Positions 46,201-61,200 are shown, numbered from the stretch's first letter. The stretch is 64,000 bases of DNA from Nocardia vaccinii NBRC 15922 (GCF_001613305.1 NZ_BDCC01000019.1:124001-188000); one strand, 5' to 3'. The notes: generated from the letters alone by a model not told the origin. Numbers and translations are program-made.

Positions 46201-49200
46201 TGGTGACAGCATTCTGTCCATCCGGCTGGTGGCGCGCGCCAAGGCCCTTGGCCTGAGCTTCTCCACCCAGGACGTGTTCGCGCACAAGACCGTTGCGGGC
46301 CTGGCGGCCATCGCGACCGAGGTGGGCGATACTCCTGTGCTGGCGGAGTTGTCCGGTGGCGGCGTGGGGTCGATGCCGCTGTCCCCGATCATGCGCGCCA
46401 TGCTCGCCCGCGGGCATTTCGACCGATTCGCGCAGGCCGCCCTCGTGCAGCTGCCCGAGAACGTCGATCGACCGGGGCTCGTGCGCGCACTGCGGACCCT
46501 GCTCGATCGACACGACATGCTGCGCGCCGTGCTGCGCGGCGCACAGTCGGTCGACGGGTTCGTCGAGGTACTCGAGCGGGGTGCGGTCGACGCCGACGCC
46601 GCACTCGTGCGGGTCCGGCTCGAAAACCGGGACGCCGAAGAGGTCGACCGGCAGCTACAACAGGCGGCCGACCGCCTGGACCCGGCCGAAGGTGTTCTGG
46701 TGCAAGCGGTGTGGATGCAGGACGTCGACGGTTCCCGGCCCGATCTGTTGTGGCTGGTGATCCATCACCTCGCGGTCGACGCGGTCTCGTGGCGCATTCT
46801 GCTGTCCGACCTGGCGCAGGCCTGGTCGCAGGCCGCCGACGGCGGCGAATCGCAGCTCGGCCCGGCCACCACATCGTTCCGCCGCTGGACGCACGGCCTG
46901 GTCGAGCAGGCGCCGGGCCGGCGGTCCGCGGAGCTCGCGATGTGGAAAGACGTTCTCGGACAGGGCGATCGGCTACTCGGGTCGCGTCCGCTCGACCCGG
47001 GTCGCGACCTCGTCGCCACCTCGGACCGGGTGCATCAGCGAGTCCCGGCGGAGGTCGCCGACGCCGTGCTCACCACCATTCCGGAGCGTTTTCACTGCGG
47101 CGCCAACGAACCGCTGCTGACCGCACTGCTGCTGGCACTGGGTGCGTGGCGGCGTCGGCACGGTACGACGGTCGCGGACGAGCTGATCTCCCTCGAGGGA
47201 CACGGTCGTGAGGAACACGCCGTCCCGGGCGCGGATCTCGGCGCGACGGTGGGCTGGTTCACCACCCGCTACCCGCTGCGGATCGGCCTCGACGATATCG
47301 ACCTCGACGACGCGCTCGCGGGCGGTGCGGCCGCGGGACTGGCGCTGCGGCAGGTGAAGGAGCAGCTGCGCGCGGTGCCCGATCACGGCATCGGCTTCGA
47401 CATGCTGCGCTACCTGGATCCCGAGGGCGGCGCTGAACTCGCGGGCCTGCCCGAACCTCAGATCAGCTTCAACTATCTCGGGCGGGTGGGCACGGCCGAA
47501 CTCTCCGGCCCCTGGACGCCCACAACGGAATTCACCGCGCTCACCGGGACCAGCGATCCGGCGATGGCGCTGTCCGCGGCGCTCGATGTCAACGCGATCG
47601 CCGAGCCGGGGCCCGACGGGCTCCAGCTCGACGCGACCTGGGATTTCGCCTCCCGGATTCTGCGTGACGAGCAGGTCGCCGAACTCGCCGGGCTGTTCGC
47701 GCAGGCGCTGAGCGGACTCGCCGAACACGCCCGGTCGGCTACCACCCCGGTTTTCACGCCCTCGGACTTCGCGCTGGTCGAGGTGTCGCAGAGCGATATC
47801 GACGGGTGGCTGCGCGAATACCCGGCGATGACCGATGTGTGGCCGCTGACGGCGTTGCAGACCGGGCTGCTGTTCCACACGGTCTATGCCGACGACGATG
47901 ACGACGGCTACATCGTGCAGGCGGCGCTGACGTTCACCGGGACGGTGGACGGCGAGCGGATGCACCGCGCGGCGCAGCTGCTCATCGACCGGCACGACAG
48001 CCTGCGGACCGCATTCGTGGAGAGCGCCGCGGGGGCACGGCAGATCGTATCGGGCGACGCCGCGGTCGAATGGGGTGCGACCAGCGTCGCCGAGATCGCC
48101 GATGACGATGCGCGCGCTGAGGCGCTCGATCGCCTGGCGGCCGCGCAGGCGGCCGCGTTCGATCCCGCCCGGCCGCCGCTGATCCGTTTCCACCTGGTGC
48201 GCACCGGAGCGGACTCCTACCGGTTGATCCTCACGAACCATCACCTCGTGTTGGACGGCTGGTCGATGCCGCTGCTGATCCAAGAGCTGCTCGCGTTGTA
48301 CGTATCGGATTGCGACACTGCCGAACTCGCGCCACCGCGCTCGTACCGGGAGTATCTGCGGTGGTTGGGTGCGCGCGATCACGAGGCCACCGTGGCCGCG
48401 TGGCAGCAGATGCTCGCCGGAATCGACAGCCCGACGCGAGTCACCGCCGGCGCGGACCCGGCCGGAACCGTGCGCAATGGCGAGGTCGCCTTCGACCTGG
48501 ACGTCGCGACCAGCGCCGCGATCGGTGAACTGGGCCGCTCGCACGGCGTCACTGCGAATACGTCGTTGCAGGTGGCGTGGGCTCTGCTCGTCGCGCTCAC
48601 GACCGGACGGTCCGATGTGGTGTTCGGCAACACCGTCTCCCAGCGTCCGCCGGAAATTCCGGAGATCGACCGCATGGTCGGGCTGCTGGTCAACACGTTG
48701 CCCGTGCGCGTCCGGCTCGATCCGGGCGAAACGGTCGCCGAACTGCTCGTGCGCGTGCAATCCGAACAGGCCGCGATGGTGGAACATTCGCACATCGGCC
48801 TGGCGGAGCTGCAACGGATCACCGGGATCGCCGACATGTTCGACACCGCGACGGTGCTCGAGTCCTACCCGGTCGACCGGGATCTGTTGACGCGCAACCT
48901 CGGTGACGCGGGTCTGCGCCTGGTCGATATCGACGCACGCGACGCCACGCCGTATCCGCTGAGCCTGCAGGTGACCCCGCCGCGACCGGGCGGCCCGGAC
49001 GATGGCGCGTCCGGGACCTACACGGTCGCACTGAAATTCGCCCTCGACCGGTTCGATCACGACCAGGCGCGGGCACTGCTGGACCGCTTCGAGCTGCTGC
49101 TCACCCAGATCGTCACCGATCCGGCTCGAAAAGTGGCCACGATCTCCTCCTGCGCGGATTCCGAACGCGCGGAGCTGCTTTCGGCTCATGGCGACGAGCC

Positions 49201-52200
49201 GGTCGCCGACGCCGTACTGCGCGAAATCCTGTGGGACACCGCGCGGCGGTATCCGGACGCGGTGGCCGTGCGATCCGGTACGACCACCTGGACCTATCGT
49301 GAACTCGCCCGGCGCGCGGATGCGGTGGCGCAACTGCTGATCGAGCGCGGCGCCCGGGCCGAATCGATTGTCGCACTGGCCTTCCCTCGTTCGGCCGAAC
49401 TGGCCGTGGCGATCTGGGCGGTGGCCCGCACCGGCGCCGCCTTCCTGCCGCTGGACCCCGGCAATCCCACCGCGCGCACCGCCGAGCTGCTGTCCGATAC
49501 CCGAACCTGTGCGGGGCTCACGACACGCGCTGTCGCACAGAGCCTTCCGGATACCGTCGATTGGCTGGCGCTGGACGCCGAGGCCGAGCCCGCCCGCACA
49601 TCCGGCACACCGCTCCAAGCGGGCGAGTTGCGCGCCGACAACGCCGCGTACGTGATCTACACGTCCGGATCGACCGGTAAGCCCAAGGCCGTACAGCTCG
49701 CCAATCGAGGTCTGGCCGACCTCGTCGCGGCGCAGGCCGAGGCGTTCGCGGCGGGTCCCGACGCGGCGGTGCTGCAGGTCGCGTCGCCGGGATTCGACGC
49801 CTGTGTGTCGGAGGTGCTGTTGGCACACGGCAGCGGCGCATGCCTGGTGGTGGCTCCGCCGGAGGCGTACGGCGGGATCGACCTCGAGGAATTGATTCGG
49901 GCGCAACAGATTTCCCACGCGATCATCACTCCGTCCGTGCTGAACACCATGGACCCGTCCCGGATCCCGTCGTTGACGACGTTGGCGGTCGTCGGTGAGG
50001 CGACCGGGCCGGACACCGTGAACCGGTGGGCGCCGGGGCGGCGGCTGATGAACCACTACGGGCCGACCGAAAGCACGATCTGGGCGACCGGCTCGGATGC
50101 TCTGCTGCCCGGCGAGCCGGTGACGATCGGCGGCCCGATCCGGGGCGTGTCCGCGGTGGTCCTGGACATGTGGCTCCGGCCGGTGCCGATCGGAGTCGCC
50201 GGGGAGCTCTACCTCGGCGGGCCCGGACTGGCGCGCGGGTACGTCGACCGCCCCGATCTGACCGCCGCGCGGTTCGTCGCGGATCCGCGGTCGGCCACCG
50301 GCGAGCGGCTCTACCGCACCGGTGATTCCGTGCGCTGGGTACGCGGTCGCACCGGACCGGTCCTGGAGTACCTGGGCCGATCCGATCAGCAGGTCAAGAT
50401 TCACGGTCTGCGGATCGAACTCGGGGAGATCGATACCCGCGTGGCCCGGTACCCGGACGTGGCGAGTGCCGCGACCGTTGTCGCGCAAGGCCCGACGGGC
50501 GAACCGGTGCTGGTGTGCTATGTCGTCTCCGCCTCGGCCGCGGGGGTGGATATCCCCGCGCTGACCGAAGATCTCGCGAACACCCTGCCCCGGTACATGA
50601 ATCCCGCGGCGATCGTGCAACTGGACCGGATGCCGCGCGCATCGACCGGGAAGATCGATCGGAAGGCGTTGGAGCAGCGCGACTTCGGTCCCGCCATCGC
50701 GGGCGGCAGGGCGCCGTCCACGCCGACCGAGCTGATCGTCGCGAAACTCTTCGCCGACGTCCTGCGTCTGGACACCGTCTCCGCGGACAGCAACTTCTTC
50801 GCGCTCGGCGGGGACAGCATCGTGTCGATGCGAATGGTGGCGCTGGCCAGGTCGGCCGGATTGCATCTCACCCCGCGGGATGTGTTCGAGGCCAAGACCG
50901 TTGCGGCCCTCGCCGCTGTGGCGAACGGTGCGCAGGTCACCGGGGAATCCGACCGGACCCCGCTCGTCGAACTCGGACAGGAGGACATCGATCGGCTCGA
51001 GCGGGATCACCCCGGCCTGTCCGACATCTGGTCGTTGTCGCCCATGCAATCCGGTGTGCACTTCCACTCGACCTACGACCCGGACGCCGAGGACAACTAC
51101 ACGGTGCAGACGGCGATCGGATTCTCGGGCGAGGTCGACGCCGAACGCCTGCGCCGCGCCGCGCAGGCCGTGGTCGACCGGCACGACATCCTGCGGGCCG
51201 CCTTCGTGGAGACCTCGGCCGGGACGTGCCAGATCGTGCTGGACCACGCCGAGGTTCCGTTCCGGGACATCGATCTCACCGATGACGACGACGCGACCTC
51301 TCCGGAAGACATCGCCGCGGCGGACGAGGCGGCCGGATTCGACCTGTCGGTCGCACCGCTGGTCCGATTCACGCTGATCCGGCTCGCTCCCGGATCCTTC
51401 CGGCTGCTCGTCACGAATCACCATGTGATCCTGGACGGTTGGTCGATGCCGCTGCTGATGCGAGAACTGCTGGACTACTACGGATCTCCCGCGCATATCG
51501 ACTCCGCCGGGCCCGCTCCGTCCTATCGCGACTACCTGGCCTGGCTGCGCCGGCAGGACAGCTCTGTCGCCAAAGCGGCTTGGGCGCAAGCCTTCTCCGG
51601 CGTCGACTCGCCCACCCGGGTGTCACGCGGAGCGGGCGCGGCGGGCTCGTTCTCGGCCGGTGAGGTCGAGGCCGAGTTGCCGGCGGACCTTTTCGAGGAA
51701 CTCCGCCTGGCGGCCGCGGATGCGGAGGTCACGGTGAACACCGTCGTCTCTGCGGCCTGGGCGCTGAATCTGCGCGTCCTGACCGGTGAGACCGATGTGA
51801 TCTTCGGCGCCTCGGTCTCGGGCAGGCCCGCGGAGTTGCCACAGGTCGAACAGACCCTCGGGATGTTCCTGAATACGATTCCGGTGCGGGTCCGGCTCGA
51901 ACCGGCGATGACGGTACGCGAGCTGCTGACCGGTATCCAGGCGGGTCAGGCCCGCATGCTGGATCATCACCACATCGGCCTACCCGAGATCCACCGCAGC
52001 GTCGGACTGCCCGAACTCTTCGACACCGCGATAACCTTCCAGTCGTTCCCGGTCGACCGAACCGCACTGCAGCGACTGGTCGACGAGGCCGGTCTGCGGG
52101 TGAACGAACTCGGCGGCGTGGACGCGACGCCGTACCCGCTGAGCCTGGTCGTGGAACCGGCCCAGGACGAGCACGGTGCGCCGCGCGGACTCCGGATCGC

Positions 52201-55200
52201 CCTGCGCTTCCACGATCGGGAATTCGACTCGGACTCGGCGCGCCGCATTCTCGACCGCACGGTCGCGCTGCTGAGCCGGATCGCCGCGAACGCCGCCACC
52301 CGGCTCGGTGAGCTGACCCTCGACGAGGAGTCGTTGCCGTCCTCGCCGATGCTGGTGGCCGGTCCCACTGTTCCGGCCACGCTGGACCGGATACTCGCCG
52401 GCTCCGCGACGGACGACCCCGATGCGGTCGCGATGCGATACGGCACGGACGTCTGGACGTACCGGCAGCTCGACGAACGATCCACTCGGCTGGCCCGAAA
52501 CCTATTGCGGCACGGGGCGCGTCGCGGATGGATCGTCGCCGTGGTGCTGCCGAGGTCGCCCGCGGCCGTGCTCAGCCTGTGGGCGGTGGCCAAGACCGGC
52601 GCGGCATTCCTGCCGATCGACCCGACCCTGCCCGCGGAGCGGATCGAATTCCTGCTCGCGGATTCGGCAGCCACGCTCGGCATCACCGCCGAGGCCGGGC
52701 GGACGTCCCTTCCCGACAGCGTCGACTGGCTGATCCTGGATCAGGAGCAGCCGCTCGGAGACGAGGCCGCGGCTCCCGCCGAACCGATCACCGATGCCGA
52801 ACGCGGCGAGGCGATTCGGCCGGATCAGCTGGCCTGGGTGAGCTACACCTCGGGCTCGACCGGAATCCCCAAGGGCGTCCTGGTCACCCACCGCGGACTG
52901 GCCGATCTGATCGCGGCGCAGCGGCGGATACTGTACGTCGGCCCGAGGTCCGTGGTGCTGCAGGTCGCCTCGCCGAGCTTCGACGCCTCGATCTTCGAGC
53001 TGCTGATGGCGCACGGTTCGGCCGGTCGGCTGGTCGTTGCTCCCGCGGATGTGTACGCCGGCCCGGAACTGGCGGAACTGATGGCGCGCGAACGTATTTC
53101 GCACGCGGTCGTGACTCCCTCGGCACTGTCGACGGTTCCGTCCGACGGCCTCGGCGCACTGTGTGTGCTGGCGACGGCCGGTGAGCCGGTCGGGCCGGAA
53201 CTGATCGAGCGGTGGGCGCCGCATCGCACCATGGTCAACCTGTACGGACCGAGCGAGAGCACCATCTGGGCGACCGCCGGTGACGCGCTGGTCCCCGGCG
53301 GGCCGATCACGATCGGCAGGCCGGTCGGCCGGGTCGCGGCGATGGTGCTGGACACCTGGTTGCGGCCGGTGCCGCACGGTGTGGTGGGTGAGCTGTATCT
53401 GTCCGGCGCGGGACTGGCCGACGGGTACGTCGGCAGGAGCGGGTTGAGTGCCGCGCGGTTCGTCGCCTGCCCGTTCGCGAAGCCGGGCGAGCGCATGTAC
53501 CGCACCGGCGACATGGTGCGGCGCACCGCCGACGGCGAACTGGAGTTCTTGGGACGCAACGATTTCCAGGTGAAGGTGCGTGGCACCCGCGTCGAGCCGG
53601 GCGAGATCGACGCGGTACTCGGCGCGCGCGCGGACGTGGCGTATGCGGTCACGGTGCCGCGCAGCGACGGCGGACGACCGGTGATGCTGGTGTCCTATGT
53701 CGTGCCCGCGGCCGGGACGAGGGTTTCGGGTGCGGAGTTGCGTGCGGCACTGGCCGATTCGCTGCCCCGATACCTGGTGCCATCTGCGGTGCTGGTGCTG
53801 GACGAGGTGCCGCTGACCGCCAACGGCAAGCTGGATCGTGAGCGGCTGCCCGAACCCGTGAGCGTCGCAACGGAATTCCGGGCGCCGTCCTCGGTGGTCG
53901 AGGAATTGGTCGCGGAGGCGTTCGAGCAGGTACTCGATGTCGAGCGGGTGGGCGCCGACGACGACTTCTTCGCACTGGGCGGCGATTCGCTCAGCGCGGC
54001 GACCGTGGTGGCGCGCATCGGTGCGGCGCTGGATGCGCGGGTGCCGGTGCGATCGGTGTTCGAGGCTCCCACCGTGAGCGGATTGGCCGCTCGCGCAACG
54101 ACTTTCCGTGGTGCGGGACGGCTGCCCCTGGTGGCCGGCGAGCATCCGGACCCGGTGCCGCTGTCGCTGGCGCAGCAACGGATGTGGTTCCTGAACCGGT
54201 TCGAGCCGGACTCGGCCGCGTACAACATTCCGGTGATGCTGCGGTTGTCGGGACAGCTGGACGTCGCGGCGCTGACGGACGCCCTGACCGATGTGATGGC
54301 CCGGCACGAGGTACTGCGCACGATCTATCCGGAATTCTCCGGTGAGCCGCGGCAGGTCGTGCTCGACGAGCCCGGGGTGCCGGTGGACAGGATGCGGGTG
54401 CGGGCCGATTCGGTCGCCGGCACGGTGGGCGAGTTCGTGCGGCGCGGATTCGATGTGACCGCGCGAGTGCCGATGCGCGTGGGGCTGTTCGAGCTCGACG
54501 CCGAGAACGGCAGTGACACAGCACAATTCCTGCTGGTGCTGGTGGTGCACCATATCGCCGGGGACGGGCAGTCGATGGGCCCGCTGGCCCGCGACGTGAT
54601 GACGGCCTATGCCGCCCGCCTGGCGGGGTATGCGCCGCAATGGCAGCCGCTCGCCGTGCAGTACGCGGATTTCGCGTGGTGGCAGCGCCGGATGCTGGGC
54701 ACTGCGGACGATCCGGACTCGCTGATGTCCGAACAGCTGGAGTTCTGGCGTTCGACCCTCGCGGGCGCACCCGACCGGCTCGATCTCCCCGCCGATCGGC
54801 CCCGCCCGGCCGCGGCTTCCCTGTCGGGCGGGCGGGTGCCCGTGGGTATCGATGCGAGGGTGCACGAGCGGCTGCTCGAACTGGCTCGCGCGCACGGAAC
54901 CTCGCTGTTCATGGTCGTGCACGCGGCGCTGGCCGCGGTCCTCGGCCGCTTGGGCGACACCGATGACATCGTGATCGGCACCCCGATCGCGGGACGCGGC
55001 GAACCCGGCCTGGACGATCTGGTGGGAATGTTCGTCAACACCCTCGCCCTGCGGACCCGCGTGGATGTCGGCGAGCCGTTCGCCGACTTGCTGATGCGCG
55101 CCCGGGAGACGGATCTGCGCGCGTTCGAGCACGCGGACGTGCCGTTCGAGCGGGTCGTCGAGGAGCTGCATCCGGAGCGATCCGCGGCCCGCCATCCACT

Positions 55201-58200
55201 GTTCCAAGTGGTCCTGGCCTTCCAGAACGTGTCCACGATCGATGTGGCGCTGCCCGGCGTGCAGATTTCCCGGGCCGAGGTGGACACCGGCGCCAGCCAG
55301 TTCGACCTGCAATTGATCCTCTCCGAGGAGGCCGGTGAAACCGGTGCTGCACAAGGGCTTTCGGGAATGCTGAGCTATGCCCGAGACCTGTTCGACGAGG
55401 CGACCGCGGCGGGATTCGCCGCACGTCTGATGCGGGTGCTGGATGCCGTCGCCGCCGATCCGGCCGTCGTGGTCGGTGATATCGACTGGCTGGACGCCGA
55501 AGAGCGCACGATGCTCACCTCGCAGGTGGGAGCGCGTCCCCCGGCCCGGCAACGGCCGCCGGAACTGCTGACCGATCTGTTCGCCGCGGCCGTGCGGGAC
55601 AACGGCGAGGGTATCGCCCTGATCTCGGGGACCACCGCGTTGACGTACACGCAGCTCGACGAGCGATCGAACCGGTTGGCGAGGTCGCTGATCGGCCGTG
55701 GCGCCGGACCGGAGAATCCGGTGCTGGTCGCGATACCGCGATCGATCGAATCCGTCGTGTCCTGGTGGGCGGTGGTCCGGACCGGTGCGCCGTATGTGCC
55801 GGTCGACCCGGCCTATCCCGCCGGGCGGATCGCGCAGATCGTGTCGGATTCTGGTGCGGCACTGGGTATTACGGTGTCCTCGGCACGAGGCGCGATGTCC
55901 GATGCGGTGGACTGGATCGTGCTCGACGACGCGGAGGTCGCCGCCCGGATCGACGAGTCCGCGAGCGGTCCGATCGGTGACGACGAGCGCAGTCGCCCGT
56001 TGCACGCGGCGAACCTGGCCTATGTGGTCTTCACCTCCGGGTCCACCGGCGTACCCAAGGGCGTCGGCGTCACCCATTCGGGCACGGCCGATTTCGTCTC
56101 CGGGCTGCGCGGCGACCTCGAACCCCGCGGTGCGTCGCGGGTGCTGCACTTCGCCTCGCCGTCGTTCGATGCCTCGCTGCTGGAGATACTGCTGGCCGTC
56201 GGCCGGGCCGGAGCACTGGTCGTAGCGCCGACCGGCATCTACGGCGGTGACGAGCTGACGCAATTCCTGCGGACACAGCGGATCACGCACGCGTTCCTGA
56301 CCCCCGCCGCGCTCGCGTCGGTGGATCCGGCCGGCCTGGACGATCTGGCCGTGGTGATGTCCGGTGGTGACGAGGTCCCAGCGGATCTGGTGAACCGTTG
56401 GGCGCGAACCGATATCGAGCGAGCACGGCAGTTCCGGGTGCTCTACGGCCCGACCGAGGCCACGATGGTCGCCACGGCGACGAGTGGACTGCAACCGGGG
56501 GAGCGCCCGACGCTCGGCGGTCCGCTACCCGGCCTGCGGGTACTGGTCCTGGACGCCCGGCTGCGGCCGGTGCCGATCGGGGTGGCCGGGGAACTGTATC
56601 TCGCCGGCCCGGCGCTGGCGCGCGGATACCTGAACAAGACGGCGACGAGTGCGGCGCGGTTCGTGGCGCACCCGTTCGGGGAGCCGGGAAGTCGCATGTA
56701 CCGCACCGGCGACATGGTGCGACGGAACTCCGAAGATATGCTGGAGTTCTTGGGCCGCAACGATTTCCAGGTGAAGATCCGCGGTTACCGGGTCGAGCTC
56801 GGTGAGATCGATGCGGCGCTGCGGTCGCGCGCGGACGTGGCGTACGCGGTCACCATCTCGCGCGACGCGGGCGCCGGTCCGGCGATGCTGGTGTCCTATG
56901 TGGTGCCCGGCCCCGGGGTGAGCATCTCGGCCGAACAACTGCGCGCCGCGCTGTCCGAGGCGTTGCCGTCGTATCTGGTGCCCGCCGCGGTGATGATTCT
57001 CGACCGGATTCCGTTGTCTCCGAACGGCAAGATCGACCGTGCGGCCCTGCCCGAACCCGTGGTGCAGGCCAAGCGGTTCCGGGCTCCGTCCTCGGTGAGC
57101 GAGGAGGTGGTGGCGGGCGTGTTCGCCGAGGTGCTCGGCATCAGCGGTCCGGTGGGCGCCGACGACGACTTCTTCGACCTGGGCGGCAACAGCCTCATCG
57201 CCACCCGCGTCGCCGCGCGCCTGGGCGCGGCGCTGGACGCGACCATTCCGGTGGCGATGATCTTCGAGGCGCCGACCGTCGCGCGGCTGGCTGCCCGTGC
57301 CGAATCGCATGCCGACACCGGCCGGGTCGCGCTGACCGAACAGCAGCGCCCGCGCCGAATTCCGCTGTCGTACGCACAGCAGCGGATGTGGTTCCTGAAT
57401 CGGCTCGAACCGGACTCGGCGGCCTACAGCATTCCGATCGCGCTGCGGCTGTCCGGACGGCTCGACCTGGACGCACTGCGTGCGGCCATCGAGGACGTGC
57501 TGAACCGGCACGAGGTGCTGCGGACCGTGTACCCGTACTCGGAGGGCGAACCGTCCCAGGTCGTCCTGCCCGTCGCGGCGGCCATCGCGCCGATCACCGT
57601 GGTCTCGATCGCGGAATCCGAACTGGCCGAATCGGTGTCGGCGTTCGCCGGTGCGGTGTTCGATGTGACGATCGAAACGCCGGTGCGGGCCCGGCTGTTC
57701 GAATTGGGGCAGGACGAGTCGGTTCTCGCGATCGTGATGCACCACATCTGCTGTGACGGATCCTCGCTGGTTCCGCTGGCGCGGGACATGATGACCGCGT
57801 ACGCGGCACGGACGCGCGGGGAGGCCCCGGACTGGTCGCCGCTGCCGGTGCAGTACGCCGACTACGCGATCTGGCAGAAGTCGGTACTGGGTTCCGAGGA
57901 CGATCCCGGCTCGCTGCTGCGCGCCCAGATCGACGAGTGGACAACGGCATTGGCGGATCTGCCGGCGCTGCTGGAGCTGCCGACCGACCGCCCGCGCCCG
58001 CCCGTACAGTCCTATGCGGGGTCGACCGTGCCGATCGACCTGCCCGCCGATCTGCACGCGAGGTTGCAGGCGGTGGCGCGAGCGCACAACACGACGCTGT
58101 TCATGATCTTCCATGCCGCGCTCGCGGCCACGCTGGGCCGGTTGGCCGATACCGACGACGTCGCGATCGGCACTCCGTACGCGGGCCGTGGCGAACCCGA

Positions 58201-61200
58201 ACTGGACGACGTGGTCGGCATGTTCGTCAACACCCTGGTGCTGCGAACGCGACTGAACCCGGCTACGACGTTCACCCGGTTGCTCGAACACGTGCGGGAG
58301 ACCGATCTGGCCGCGTTCGGCCGCGCCGACGTTCCGTTCGAGCGGCTGGTACAGGTGCTCAACCCGGTCCGTTCGCACGCCCATCATCCGCTGTTCCAGG
58401 TGATGCTGGCATTCCAGAACCTCGCCACCGCGGAGTTCGAACTGCCGGGGCTGTCGGTGTCGACCCTGACCGCCGATACCGATGTCGCACTGTTCGATCT
58501 GCAGATCACCGTGTCGGACTCGTACGATCCGGACGGCGCTCCGGCCGGCATCAACGGTGTGGTGACCTATGCGACCGACCTGTTCGACGCCGCCACGGTG
58601 ACAGCGCTGGTGGATCGCCTGCTGCGGATGCTCGACGCCGTGGCCACCGATCCGGCGCAGCCGGTGTACGAGGTGGAACTGCTCGCCGCCGCGGAGCGCG
58701 AAGCCATACTGACACAGTGGAATTCGACGGATATGGCACTCGCGCCGGAGGAGACGCCGGCCGCTGTCTTCGCCGAGGCGGCCCGGACGTACCCGGATCG
58801 GATCGCGGTGATCTCCGGTGATCAGTCGCTGACGTACGCGGAATTCGCCGCGCGGGTGAATCGTCTGGCGCGCTGGCTGATCTCTCGCGGCGTGGGTCCG
58901 GAATCGTTGGTGGCGTTGCGCATGCGGCGCTCGCTGGACCAGGTCACCGCCATGTACGCGGTGCACGCCGCCGGCGGCGGATATGTGCCGGTGGACCCGG
59001 ACCTGCCTGCCGATCGCATCGCGTACATGCTCTCGACCGCCGCACCCGTGCTCGAGCTGTCGTCTCTCGACGGGGTCGAATTGTCCGGATTCGATGACGC
59101 GCCGGTCACCGACGCCGATCGGATCGCATCGCTGCGACCGCACAACCTCGCCTACGTGCTGTTCACCTCCGGATCGACCGGACGGCCGAAAGGCGTCGCG
59201 GTGAGCCATGGTTCGGTGGTGAACCAGGTCCGGTGGATCTGCGGGACCTACGCGCTGACCCCGGACGACGTGGTGTTGCAGAAGACGCCCGCGACGTTCG
59301 ACGTCTCGGTGTGGGAGCTGTTCGCCACGTTGGCCGCCGGGGCGCGGCTGGTGATCGCGCGGGCCGATGGCCACACCGATCCGGCCTATCTCACGGAAAC
59401 CATCGCCGCACAGCGCGTCACGATCACTTCGTTCGTCCCGTCGATGCTGGGGGCGTTCATCGAGGCGGCCCCGCCGGAGTCGCTCGGGTCGGTCCGTGCG
59501 CTACTGGTGGCCGGTGAGGCATTCGGCTCGGAGATGGCGGACGCGGTGCGGCGGACGGCGCCCTGGATCGAATTGCACAACCTCTACGGGCCGACCGAGT
59601 TCACCGTGCACGCGACCGCGCATCGGGTGATCGAATCCGACAGCGGCAGTATGCCGATGGGCACGCCGGTGTGGAATGCCCGAGCCTATGTACTCGACAG
59701 CCGTTTGCGGCCGGTACCGCCCGGTGTCGCCGGGGAGCTGTACCTCACGGGCGTCCAGCTCGCGCGCGGTTATCAGTCGCGTCCGGGCCTGACCGCGGAG
59801 CGCTTCGTTCCCGACCCGTTCGGCGCGGGCGAGCGCCTGTATCGCACCGGCGACGTGGCGCGCTGGCGCCGCGACGGCGAGCTGGAGTACCTGGGCCGCA
59901 CCGATTTCCAGGTGAAGCTGCGAGGTCTGCGGATCGAACTCGGTGAGATCGAGACGGTACTCGCCGAGTATCCCGGCATTGCGCGGGCGATTGCGACGGT
60001 GCATTCCAACGGCTCCGGAGACCGTCTCGTCGGGTATGTCCTCCCCGCTGCGGGCAGCTCCGTGGACCCCGCCGCGGTCCTGGCGCACGCGGCGAGCGAA
60101 CTGCCCGGCTATATGGTGCCCAGTACGCTCACGGCGCTGGATACGTTGCCGCTCACCACATCCGGCAAACTGGACCGTTCGCGACTACCGGACCCGGTGT
60201 TCGCGGTAGGGGAGTTCCGGGATCCGTCCACATGGCTCGAAGGAGTGGTCGCGCGGACCTTCGGCCAGGTGCTCGGCGTGGACCGGGTGGGCGCCGACGA
60301 CGATTTCTACGCACTCGGCGGCAATTCGCTGCGGTCGGTGCAGGTGGTCACCGAGTTGAAGAAGGAACTGGACTACGAGTTCCCGATCAGCTGGATGCTC
60401 TCGGATCCGAGCCCGGCCGATCTGGCCCGGCGGCTCGAATCCGCGATGCGATCCGGGGGAGCAGCCGCGACCGCGTCCGGATTCGATGTGCTGCTGCCGA
60501 TTCGGACGAGTGGTTCACGGCCTCCGCTGTTCTGCATCCACCCCGCTTCGGGTCTGTCGTGGTGCTACCACACACTCGGCGAATACCTCTCCGCCGGCCG
60601 GCCGATCTACGGCATTCAGGCGCCGCAGATCGGTGGCGAGGTCCCCGGTCCCCGAACGATCGAGGACATCGCCCGCCGCTACACCGAGGAGATCCGAGCG
60701 GTCCAACCGCACGGCCCCTACCATCTCCTGGGCTGGTCGCTGGGTGGTCTGATCGCTCACGCCATCGCCGCCGAAATGCGCGCTGCCGGTGAGCAGGTCG
60801 CACTTCTGGCCGTGCTGGATGCCGAAGCGGACGGTATCGATGAGGAGTCGGTCTCGACCGTCATGGCCGGTGAGCTGATCAGCAATCTCGGCCCGGTCCT
60901 CGGCATCGATTTCGTACGATCCGATGCGACGGCCGAAGAGGCCGCGGATCTGATCCGCGAGCATCTCGGCGACGGTCTGGGCATCGACGCGGCGATGATC
61001 GAACGCCTCACCGACGCCTACAACATGTCGATTCGCGCGGCGGGTGCGTGGCAGCCTCCGGTCGTGGACAGCGACATGCTCTACTTCACCGCCACTCGTG
61101 ACCGGCGGCCCGAGGCGCAGGGGCACCACGGTTGGGCGCATCTGATCGCCGGGAACATCGCGAACATCGACATCGATGCCACCCACCTCGCCATGACCGA

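Noticed and set aside
46973..51589. Very long minus-strand open frame (over 1500 codons) opposite the NRPS
   Set aside because: It is the antisense shadow of GC-biased NRPS codons; the protein is Arg/Gly/His-rich without domains. The same holds for 52502-56494 and 56525-59374.
50960..52320. C3 as a dual epimerisation/condensation domain
   Set aside because: The N-terminal motif reads [13 protein letters not shown], without the HH[I/L]xxxxGD that marks dual domains.
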